DNA from: Streptomyces prunicolor NBRC 13075
GTDB lineage: Bacteria; Actinomycetota; Actinomycetes; Streptomycetales; Streptomycetaceae
Length of the DNA stretch: 64,000 nt
Direction of reading: 5' to 3'
Assembly: GCF_000367365.1 (NCBI RefSeq)
Contig: NZ_BARF01000050.1
Span: forward strand, 170,115 to 234,114
Shown here: positions 57,566 through 64,000 of the stretch, piece after piece
How positions within the stretch are numbered: position 1 is the first letter of the stretch
Layout of the letters: every line of letters begins with the position of its first letter
Program-made: the position numbers and the translations under genes
The notes under the pieces: model-generated
What the model saw: only the letters and a program-made list of their open reading frames with translations
Told to the model about the DNA's origin: nothing
Database searches by the model: none

Positions 57566-58605
57566 AGCTGGGCCGTCCTCCGCCGTCGTACGAGATAAAT
57601 GAAGACCGGACCGCCGATGACCGCGGTGACGATGCCGACCTGGAGCTCCGCGGGCCGCGCGATCATCCGCCCGAGAACGTCCGCGCCGAGCAGCAGCACG
57701 GGCGACAGGATCGTGGCGTACGGCAGGATCCAGCGCAGGTCGGGCCCGGTGAACGAGCGCACCACGTGCGGCACCATCAGGCCGACGAAGACGATCGGCC
57801 CACAGGCGGCGGTCGCCGCCCCGCACAGCACGGTCGCGGAGAGCATGGCGAGCGCGCGGGTCCGGTTGAGGTTGGCGCCGAGGGCGCGGGCGGTGTCGTC
57901 GCCCATCGCGACCGCGTTCAGCGGCCGGGCGAGCAGCAGGGCGACGACCGTGCCGACCGCGAAGAACGGCGCGACCTGCGTGATCGTCGATCCGGTGGCC
58001 GAGGCGAGCGAACCGACCGTCCAGAAGCGCATCTTGGAGAGCGCCGCGTCGTCCATGATCATGACGGCCTGGAGATAGCCGTAGAGCGCGGCGCTGATCG
58101 CGGTACCGGCGAGTGCGAGGCGCACGGGTGTGGCACCCCGGCTGCCGCCGAGGAACCAGACCAGCGCCCCGACGACGGCGGCGCCCGCGAAGGCGAACCA
58201 GACGTAGCCGCTCAGAGACGTGACACCGAAGTAGGTGATGGCGGTGACGACAGCGGCGGAGGCGCCGGCGTTGATGCCGAGCAGGCCGGGGTCCGCGAGG
58301 GGGTTGCGGGTGAGCGCCTGGAGGACGGCTCCGGAGAGGCCGAGCGCGGCACCGGCGAGCAACCCGAGGACCGTACGGGAGATCCGGTCGTCGACCACGA
58401 CGTCCGCGTACGTCCCCGAGTCATGGAACAGGCCGTGCCACACATCCCCCAACGGCAGCGATTTCGCGCCGATCGCGATGCTCGCCAGGGCCACGAGCAC
58501 CAGGAGCGCCACGGAGGCGAAGAGCCCAAGGACACGTATCGCCCGGCGGGTTGGGGGCGCGGGGGCGGTCTCCGCGCGCTGTTCTGGGGGACTGTCGACC
58601 AACAC
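57562..58605 (-). CDS. FecCD-type ABC permease (first subunit)
   Basis: A 347-residue permease, first gene of the iron-uptake operon, with about ten helices and the family block ISRTVLGLLAGAALGLSGAVLQALTRNPLADPGLLGIN in parts, plus the ATPase contact NAVAMGDDTARALGAN. The GTG start is only five bases from an iron-box-like operator, so iron-replete repressor would block transcription; the message is probably leaderless or nearly so. No substrate-binding lipoprotein gene accompanies the operon, so a binding protein from elsewhere must serve it. Confidence 0.94.
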   Translation of the reverse strand: MLVDSPPEQRAETAPAPPTRRAIRVLGLFASVALLVLVALASIAIGAKSLPLGDVWHGLFHDSGTYADVVVDDRISRTVLGLLAGAALGLSGAVLQALTRNPLADPGLLGINAGASAAVVTAITYFGVTSLSGYVWFAFAGAAVVGALVWFLGGSRGATPVRLALAGTAISAALYGYLQAVMIMDDAALSKMRFWTVGSLASATGSTITQVAPFFAVGTVVALLLARPLNAVAMGDDTARALGANLNRTRALAMLSATVLCGAATAACGPIVFVGLMVPHVVRSFTGPDLRWILPYATILSPVLLLGADVLGRMIARPAELQVGIVTAVIGGPVFIYLVRRRRTAQL

Positions 58606-58609
58606 GTAG

Positions 58610-58628
58610 TTAGGTTAGCCTACCCTCG
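58610..58628. promoter_or_regulatory. Iron box (DmdR1/IdeR-type operator)
   Basis: TTAGGTTAGCCTACCCTCG matches the actinobacterial iron-box consensus TTAGGTTAGSCTMACCTAA at about 16 of 19 positions, with a perfect left half. It lies directly before the first permease gene. DmdR1/IdeR repress such genes when iron is sufficient. Confidence 0.8.
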
Positions 58629-58664
58629 CATGCGATCTGGAGGCCGCGTCCCGGCTCCCTCAGG

Positions 58665-59693
58665 TCACAGACCCAGTCGCGCCAGCGCCTTCTCCCCGTC
58701 CAGCGCGCAGGAACCGTCCCCCGCCGCCGTCCAGGCCGCCGCGCAGAGCGCCCGGAGCCCGTCCAAGGGCTCACCCTCACCGTCGAGTTCCAGCCGGTCG
58801 CGGCCCGCCGTCGCGGTCCAGCCACCGCACCGGAAGCCGTCTCCGGCCTCGGTGACCTCGGGCTGCCCGGTGAGCATGCCCCGCAGATCGGCGTCGACGT
58901 ACGTCGGCCGGTGCTGCGGCGGCGCGGCGAGGAGCTGCGCGCCGTCGGTCACACCGGTCAGGACGAGCAGCGAATCGACCTCCCCGTTGAACGCCCCCTC
59001 GATGTCCGTGTCCAGCCGGTCCCCCACGACCAACGGCCGCTCGGCGCCGGTCCGCAGAATCGTCTCCTTGTGCATGGGCGGCAACGGCTTCCCCGCCACC
59101 TGCGGCTCGGCCCCGGTCGCTATCCGTACGACCTCGACCGCCGCGCCGTTGCCCGGTGCGATGCCGCGCGCGCTCGGGATGGTGAGGTCGGTGTTGGACG
59201 CGAACCACGGCACCCCGCGCGCGATGGCGTAACAGGCCTCCGCGAACCGCCCCCACGCCAGGTCCGGGCCGCCGTACCCCTGCACGACCGCCACCGGTTC
59301 GTCCTCCGCCGAGTCGACAGGCTCAAGTCCGCGCTCGCGCAGCGCGACCCGCAGCCCCTCCCCGCCGATCACCAGCACCCGGGAGCCCGCCGGCACCTGC
59401 TCGCTGATCAGCCGGGCGACGGCCTGCGCGGAGGTGATGACGTCGTCGGCACCGGTCGGTATCCCCAGCTCGGTGAGATGCTCGGCCACCGCGTCCGGCG
59501 TCCGCAGCGCGTTGTTGGTGACGTAGGCGAGCCGCATCCCGCCCGCGCGGGCGGTGGCGAGCGAGTCGACCGCGTGAGCGATCGCGTTGCCCCCCGCGTA
59601 CACCACCCCGTCGAGGTCGAGCAGCGCCGTGTCGTACGCCTCGCTCAGGGCCCGGGCACTGCCGTCGGGGCTCGTCCTGACGCTCTGGCTCAT
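58665..59693 (-). CDS. HAD-family IIA phosphatase (NagD/phosphoglycolate-type)
   Basis: A 342-residue HAD-IIA hydrolase. Motif I LLDLDGVVYAGG, motif II VTNNALRT, motif III GKPLPPM and motif IV VVGDRLDTDIEGA are in order, with the C2 cap between II and III. The C-terminal 80 residues extend beyond the normal fold (DGFRCGGWTATAGRD). Such enzymes dephosphorylate glycolate phosphate, nucleotides or sugar phosphates. ATG start with a GGAG-like site; convergent DUF1015 gene lies on the other strand 72 bases away, divergent. Confidence 0.92.
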   Translation of the reverse strand: MSQSVRTSPDGSARALSEAYDTALLDLDGVVYAGGNAIAHAVDSLATARAGGMRLAYVTNNALRTPDAVAEHLTELGIPTGADDVITSAQAVARLISEQVPAGSRVLVIGGEGLRVALRERGLEPVDSAEDEPVAVVQGYGGPDLAWGRFAEACYAIARGVPWFASNTDLTIPSARGIAPGNGAAVEVVRIATGAEPQVAGKPLPPMHKETILRTGAERPLVVGDRLDTDIEGAFNGEVDSLLVLTGVTDGAQLLAAPPQHRPTYVDADLRGMLTGQPEVTEAGDGFRCGGWTATAGRDRLELDGEGEPLDGLRALCAAAWTAAGDGSCALDGEKALARLGL

Positions 59694-59765
59694 TCCACAT
59701 CGCTCCTCGTTCGATCGCTTTCACCCGATCATCCCGCATGCCACTGACACACGTACGATGCCGGG

Positions 59766-61058
59766 ATGAACACCGCAGGTCACTCGGAAGCAACGGAGCG
59801 CCGAGGCCTGGAACTCACCCCGTTCCGAGGCCTTCGCTACGACCCCGACCTGGTCGGCAGCCTGGCCGCCGTGACGTCCCCACCGTACGACGTGGTCGTA
59901 CGCCCCGACGGCCTGCACCACCTCCAGGACTCCGACCCGCACAACATCGTCCGGCTGATCCTCCCGCAGGCCGTCACCCCGAGCGCCCGCAACGAACAGG
60001 CCGCGGACACCCTGCGCCGCTGGCTCTCCGAGGGAGTCCTCACCACCGACCCCGAGCCCGGCCTGTACGTCTACGAACAGCGCGACGGCAACGGCCTGTT
60101 GCAGCGCGGCGTCATCGGCGCCCTGCGCCTGTCGGACCCCTCGGAGGGCGTGGTCCTGCCGCACGAGGACGTCATGCCGCATGTGGTCGCGGACCGCGCG
60201 GCCCTCATGCGCGCCACCTCCGCGAACCTGGAACCCCTGCTCCTGACGTACCGGGGCAACGGCTCACCGGCCGACACGACGACGGTGGTCGAGCGCATCG
60301 CCGAGCACCCCGCGCTCCTGTCGACGACTACGGAGGACGGCTACAGCCACCGCCTCTGGTCGGTCACCGACCCCACCGACCTGGCCCGCATCCAGTCGGA
60401 CCTCGCCCAGCACCAGGCCCTGATCGCCGACGGCCACCACCGCTGGGCGACGTACCGACGTCTACGCGCGGAGCACCCCTCCCCCAGCCCCTGGGACTAC
60501 GGCCTGGTCCTCCTCGTCGACACGGCCCGCTACCCACTCCGCGTCCGCGCGATCCACCGCCTCCTGCACGGCGTCCCGGTGTCCGACGCCCTGACGGCCC
60601 TCGACGGCCTGTTCCGCGTCCAACACCTGGAAGTGCCCCTCCCGGAAGCCCTGGAGGCCCTGGCCGACGCGGCCTGCGCGGGCAACGCGTTCCTCCTCGC
60701 GGGCGACGGCGCCTTCCACCTGGTCGACCGCCCGGACCCGGACCTCCTGGCCCGTACGATCCCGGCCGACCGCCCCACGGCCTGGCGCACCCTGGACGCC
60801 ACGGTCCTGCACGCCACCCTCCTGGACCACGTCTGGCTCATCCCCGAGGACGACCCGGCCCGCATCGCCTACATCCACGACACCGCCGCCACGGTCCGCA
60901 AGGCCGAACGCGACGGCGGTACAGCCGTGTTGATGCACCCCGTCCGTGAGGAGGTCGTACGCGACCTGGCCCGCCAGGGCGTCACGATGCCCCGCAAGTC
61001 GACGTCCTTCGGCCCGAAACCGGCGTCGGGGCTGGTGCTGCGCGCGCTGGACATCTGA
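59766..61058 (+). CDS. DUF1015 family protein
   Basis: A 430-residue protein of DUF1015. Its signature starts near residue 15: LTPFRGLRYDPDLVGSLAAVTSPPYDVV in parts, followed by SDPHNIVRLILPQA and, mid-protein, LIADGHHRWATYRRL. Members are widespread and neighbours of serine or central metabolism genes, but the reaction is unproven. The protein is cytoplasmic, alpha/beta, of family-typical length. Its start codon follows GCCGGG without a strong ribosome-binding site. It ends before a strong terminator. Confidence 0.9.
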   Translation: MNTAGHSEATERRGLELTPFRGLRYDPDLVGSLAAVTSPPYDVVVRPDGLHHLQDSDPHNIVRLILPQAVTPSARNEQAADTLRRWLSEGVLTTDPEPGLYVYEQRDGNGLLQRGVIGALRLSDPSEGVVLPHEDVMPHVVADRAALMRATSANLEPLLLTYRGNGSPADTTTVVERIAEHPALLSTTTEDGYSHRLWSVTDPTDLARIQSDLAQHQALIADGHHRWATYRRLRAEHPSPSPWDYGLVLLVDTARYPLRVRAIHRLLHGVPVSDALTALDGLFRVQHLEVPLPEALEALADAACAGNAFLLAGDGAFHLVDRPDPDLLARTIPADRPTAWRTLDATVLHATLLDHVWLIPEDDPARIAYIHDTAATVRKAERDGGTAVLMHPVREEVVRDLARQGVTMPRKSTSFGPKPASGLVLRALDI

Positions 61059-61086
61059 GACGCCGCGACCGACTCCGAAGACGCGA

Positions 61087-61121
61087 AAGGGCGGGACCCC
61101 AGGGTGCTGGGTCCCGCCCTT
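61087..61121. terminator. Terminator between DUF1015 gene and repeat protein
   Basis: Perfect 13-bp arms AAGGGCGGGACCC and GGGTCCCGCCCTT with a 9-base loop lie between converging genes. Confidence 0.9.
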
Positions 61122-61140
61122 GTCACTTCACTGACGTAGG

Positions 61141-63522
61141 TCAGTTCTTGTCGTCGTCTTCTTTAAGAAGGACATCTTCCTTGACGACGTCTTCCGCACT
61201 CTCGGCGCCAGCTTCGACCTCGATCCCGTCGTCCTCGATGCCGTCCTCGACGTCGTCGTCCTCGTCCTCGTCGTCCAACTCGTCGACTACGGAGACGTCG
61301 TCCCGAGGCTCGACCTCGACCTCGTCATCGACCTCGGTCTCAGCGTCCATCACGACGACGGTGTCGCTGTCGTCCTCGTCCTCGTCCTCGACGAACGCGT
61401 CGACGAACTCGACACCGTCCATCGCGGCGAGGCGGTCCGACGCGTCCGTGCTGTCGTCCTTGTCGGACTCCACGGCCTTGACGAACCACTCCCGCGCCTC
61501 GTCCTCACGCCCGGCGGCGAGGAGAGCGTCGGCGTAGGCGTACCGCAGGCGCGCGGTCCACGGCTGCACGGTGTTCGAGGCCAGCTCGGGGCTCTGCAAC
61601 GTGACGATGGCCGCGTCGAGCTGGTCCATGTCACGTCGGGCACCGGCCGCGACGAGCCGCATCTCGACCTGCCCGGCCTTGTCGAGCTTGTGCACCTCGG
61701 GGGCCCCGGCCATGTCCAGCGCCTTCTCGGGCCGCCCGAGCCCACGCTCGCAGTCGGCCATCACCGGCCACAGATCCACGCTGCCGGTCATCCGCCGCGC
61801 GGCCCGGAACTCGGCCAGCGCCTCGCTGTACTTCTGGTTCGCGTACGCGGCGAACCCGGCCGCCTCACGTACGGCGGCGACGCGCGACGCCAGTCGCAGG
61901 GCGATCTTGGAGTAGGCGTAGGCGCCCTCGGGGTCCTCGTCGATGAGCCGGGCGACCATCACCAGGTTCTTCGCCACGTCCTCCGCGAGCCCCTTCGGCA
62001 GACTCATCAACTCCTGCCGTACGTCCTTGTCGATCTCCTCGCCCGTGACGTCCTCGGGGATCGGCAGCCGCTTGATCGGCTCACGGTCGCGGTCACGCTC
62101 CCGCTCGTCACGGAACCGGCCACCACCACGCCTGTCGTCGTCACGGCGGAACGCCGGCCGCTCACCCCTGCTGTCATCCCGACGGAACCCTCCGCCTGCG
62201 GGACGTCCTCCGCGCTCGCCACCACGGTCATCGCGACGGGGACCGGACGGGCGGTCGTCACGACGGGGACCGGCGGGCCGGTCATCCCGACGCGGGCCTG
62301 CGGAACGGTCGTCACGCCCACGGAAGCCACCACGGTCACCGCGGTCGTCGTCACGCCGGAAGGCGGGACGCTCGCCCCGGTTGTCGCTGCGGTCGTCACG
62401 GCGGAACGGAGGCCGCTCACCACGGTTGTCATCCCGGCGGAAGGCCGGACGCTCACCACCACGGTCATCACGACGCGGCCCGGACGGACGGTCGTCACGA
62501 CGGGGGTAGCTGCCCCGGTCACCGCGGTTGTCGTCCCGCCGGAAGGCAGGACGGTCACCGTCACGACGATCGTCCCTACGGTCATCACGACGGAAGGGCG
62601 GACGCTCGCCACCCCGGTTGTCGCTACGGTCATCACGCCGGAACGGCGGACGCTCACCACGGCTGTCGTCGCGACGGAAGGCCGGACGATCGCCGCCGCG
62701 GTCATCGCGACGGGGGCCGGCGGGCCGGTCGTCACGACGCGGAGCCGCGGAACGGTCGTCACGACCACGGTAGCCACCGCGATCGTCACTGCCACGGCTG
62801 TCGCTACGGCGGTCATCGCGACGGTCGTCACGGCGGGGGTAACTGCCACGGTCACCGCGGTCGTCGTCACGCCGGAAGGCAGGACGCTCGCCCCGGTTGT
62901 CGCTTCGGTCATCACGACGGAACGGCGGACGCTCACTGCGATTGTCGTCGCGCCGGAAACCACCACCGCCACCGCGGTTGTCGTCCCGACGGAACGGCGG
63001 ACGCTCGCTCCGGCTGTCGTCGCGCCGGAAACCACCGCGATCGCCACGGTTGTCGTCGCGACGCTCGCCGCCACGGTTGTCGCTTCGGTCATCACGCCGG
63101 AACGCGGGGCGCTCACCGCGGTTGTCGTCCCGCCGGAACCCTCCGCCTGCGGGACGTCCTCCGCGCTCGCCACCACGGTCATCACGACGCGGGCCGGACG
63201 GACGGTCATCGCGACGCGGGCCTGCGGAACGGTCGTCACGCCCACGGAAACCACCGCGATCGCCATCGCCACCACTACCGGCACCACCACTACCGGCACC
63301 GCCACTGCCGCGGTCGTCGCGGCGCGGGGCGCCACCACGGTTGTCGTCACGACGGCCGTAGCCACCGCGATCGCTGCTTCCGCTGCCGCTGCCGCCGCGG
63401 TCGTTTCCTCGATCGTTGCTACGGCTCGGGCCTCCGCGGTACCCGCCACGGTCGCCGCGGTCACCACTGTCCCGTCGCCGCTCGTCGCGCTCCGGTCGGT
63501 CCTCGGGAGAGTTGGTGGACAT
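61141..63522 (-). CDS. Large Arg/Asp/Gly-repeat protein with TPR-like domain and acidic tail
   Basis: A 793-residue protein in three parts. Residues 1-475 are low complexity, built from units such as ERPPFRRDDRSDNRGG and GPRRDDRPAG; the pentapeptide FRRDD alone occurs 16 times, with many GRDDRS and RGG steps. Residues 480-715 form a helical TPR-like domain (PIKRLPIPEDVTGEEIDKDVRQEL in parts; YAYSKIALRLASRVAAVREAAGFAAY in parts). The last 80 residues are strongly acidic. The first part resembles RNA-binding RGG/RD regions, and the gene lies just downstream of an rRNA operon, so a ribosome or RNA link is attractive but inferred. The ATG has GGAG six bases upstream. Confidence 0.88.
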   Translation of the reverse strand: MSTNSPEDRPERDERRRDSGDRGDRGGYRGGPSRSNDRGNDRGGSGSGSSDRGGYGRRDDNRGGAPRRDDRGSGGAGSGGAGSGGDGDRGGFRGRDDRSAGPRRDDRPSGPRRDDRGGERGGRPAGGGFRRDDNRGERPAFRRDDRSDNRGGERRDDNRGDRGGFRRDDSRSERPPFRRDDNRGGGGGFRRDDNRSERPPFRRDDRSDNRGERPAFRRDDDRGDRGSYPRRDDRRDDRRSDSRGSDDRGGYRGRDDRSAAPRRDDRPAGPRRDDRGGDRPAFRRDDSRGERPPFRRDDRSDNRGGERPPFRRDDRRDDRRDGDRPAFRRDDNRGDRGSYPRRDDRPSGPRRDDRGGERPAFRRDDNRGERPPFRRDDRSDNRGERPAFRRDDDRGDRGGFRGRDDRSAGPRRDDRPAGPRRDDRPSGPRRDDRGGERGGRPAGGGFRRDDSRGERPAFRRDDDRRGGGRFRDERERDRDREPIKRLPIPEDVTGEEIDKDVRQELMSLPKGLAEDVAKNLVMVARLIDEDPEGAYAYSKIALRLASRVAAVREAAGFAAYANQKYSEALAEFRAARRMTGSVDLWPVMADCERGLGRPEKALDMAGAPEVHKLDKAGQVEMRLVAAGARRDMDQLDAAIVTLQSPELASNTVQPWTARLRYAYADALLAAGREDEAREWFVKAVESDKDDSTDASDRLAAMDGVEFVDAFVEDEDEDDSDTVVVMDAETEVDDEVEVEPRDDVSVVDELDDEDEDDDVEDGIEDDGIEVEAGAESAEDVVKEDVLLKEDDDKN
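62110..63440 (-). repeat. Array of degenerate coding repeats in the Arg/Asp/Gly region
   Basis: Over 1.3 kb the DNA repeats short modules, such as those encoding FRRDDNRGERP and GPRRDDRPAG, in varied order, with several blocks of 60-130 bases nearly identical (for example around 62170-62330 and 63130-63290). The pattern suggests expansion by slippage or unequal recombination. Confidence 0.85.
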
Positions 63523-63618
63523 CGGTGACTCCTGTCTTCGGTACCGCAAGTCATTCTCGCGCAGCCAGCTACTCGGCGCGCTCCGGACTGTGTTTCTGAA
63601 AGTTTCTGGAAAAACAAA

Positions 63619-63660
63619 AGGACCCCTGATTCCAGCGTGAACGCTGGGACCAGGGGTCCT
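63619..63660 (-). terminator. rRNA operon terminator
   Basis: A long stem with arms AGGACCCCTG and CAGGGGTCCT, extended inward to CCAGCG/CGCTGG with one mismatch and one wobble pair, lies ten bases past the 5S gene. On the transcript strand it is followed by TTTTGTTTTTCC, so it is a classical intrinsic terminator. Confidence 0.92.
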
Positions 63661-63669
63661 CCAAATATT

Positions 63670-63788
63670 GTTCGGCGGCGTCCTACTCTCCCACAGGGTC
63701 CCCCCTGCAGTACCATCGGCGCTGTAAGGCTTAGCTTCCGGGTTCGAAATGTAACCGGGCGTTTCCCTCACGCTATGACCACCGAAAC
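63670..63788 (-). rRNA. rrf: 5S ribosomal RNA
   Basis: On the minus strand the 119 bases begin GTTTCGGTGGTCATAGCGTG, contain the conserved loop sequence GGAAGCTAAGCC and end GGACGCCGCCGAAC. The ends pair as helix I. The gene is followed by the rRNA operon terminator. Confidence 0.95.
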
Positions 63789-63897
63789 CCTAATGGTTTC
63801 GAGCGAACAAGCACACTTTTCTGTTGTGTGGTTCAAGCTCTAGCCGACAACTGTTCGTTGTCTCAGAACTAACACAGTGGACGCGAGCAACTGAGGA

Positions 63898-64000
63898 CAA
63901 GCCCTCGGCCTATTAGTACCGGTCACCTCCAGCGGTTACCCGCCTTCCAGATCCGGCCTATCAACCCAGTCGTCTACTGGGAGCCTTAACCCCTCAAGGG
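63898..64000 (-). rRNA. rrl: 23S ribosomal RNA, 3' end
   Basis: On the minus strand the sequence TAGACGACTGGGTTGATAGG, GCCGGATCTGGAAG and GGTGACCGGTACTAATAGGC is the end of 23S rRNA in actinobacteria. I place the 3' end at the CTTG near 63898, the segment that pairs with the 5' end; it may be off by a few bases. The rest lies beyond the window. The 109 bases between it and 5S (63789-63897) are transcribed spacer with no tRNA. Confidence 0.88.

Noticed and set aside
61690..63528. 612-residue plus-strand frame rich in Val/Thr/Ala opposite the repeat protein
   Set aside because: Antisense to a repeat-coding gene; its apparent repeats are those of the true gene read backwards.
63789..63897. tRNA gene in the 23S-5S spacer
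   Set aside because: The 109 bases cannot form a cloverleaf and lack the T-arm GTTCRANNC motif in a valid context.

Overview
The window is a very GC-rich stretch of actinobacterial chromosome. Frequent GTG starts, stop/start overlaps (ATGA, GTGA), a conservon operon, a SepF-like division protein, an Rpf-type hydrolase and a DmdR/IdeR-type iron box all point to Streptomyces. The gene order (sflA, der, cmk, tyrA, parA, scpAB, ald, pyrG, recN, nadK, tlyA) is the one I remember for the central chromosome of S. coelicolor around SCO1750 to SCO1790. Most of the window is therefore core rather than accessory DNA; I see no insertion sequence, prophage or CRISPR array.

Left part (1-21.5 kb). The window opens inside a conservon (CvnA sensor kinase, CvnB roadblock protein, most of CvnC; CvnD lies outside). 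A DUF5685 protein with a cysteine-packed tail, SflA, an acyl-CoA dehydrogenase, an MFS exporter, a PIG-V-like mannosyltransferase, a PAP2 phosphatase, an I78 inhibitor and a WYL regulator follow. Next is an ABC importer locus: two lipoproteins face a rightward operon whose central gene fuses two permease domains and an ATPase into one chain. A LysM resuscitation-promoting factor and two uncharacterised genes close this part.

Middle (21.5-43 kb). Leftward housekeeping operons dominate: aroH-tyrA and cmk-plsC-der (shikimate end products, nucleotides, phospholipid, ribosome GTPase). Rightward between them and the next block are a secreted protein, a haem-like membrane protein and a Rieske protein, which may form an electron-transfer module. 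A VapBC toxin-antitoxin pair and an NrtR-ADP-ribosylglycohydrolase operon each have palindromic operators. The parA-(putative DNA-binding protein)-scpA-scpB-pseudouridine synthase operon links chromosome partition and condensation. Alanine dehydrogenase, a STAND/TPR protein, a Nudix hydrolase and CTP synthase follow.

Right part (43-64 kb). Rightward genes encode a GH15 hydrolase, a DUF6243 protein, an FAD oxidase and a PucR regulator. Leftward genes encode a glycosyltransferase, a MraY-like membrane protein, RecN, NadK and TlyA. An iron-box-controlled siderophore-type ABC transporter without its binding protein, a HAD phosphatase and a DUF1015 protein come next. The window ends with a 793-residue protein made mostly of Arg/Asp/Gly repeats, directly downstream of a leftward rRNA operon of which the 5S gene and the 3' end of 23S are visible.

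Points most worth a second look: the three-domain transporter fusion with a 32-residue linker repeat; a decayed tandem copy of the end of recN; the repeat protein beside the rRNA operon; the ParA/DNA-binding pair in the scpAB operon; the Rieske/membrane-haem cassette; and several clear operators.
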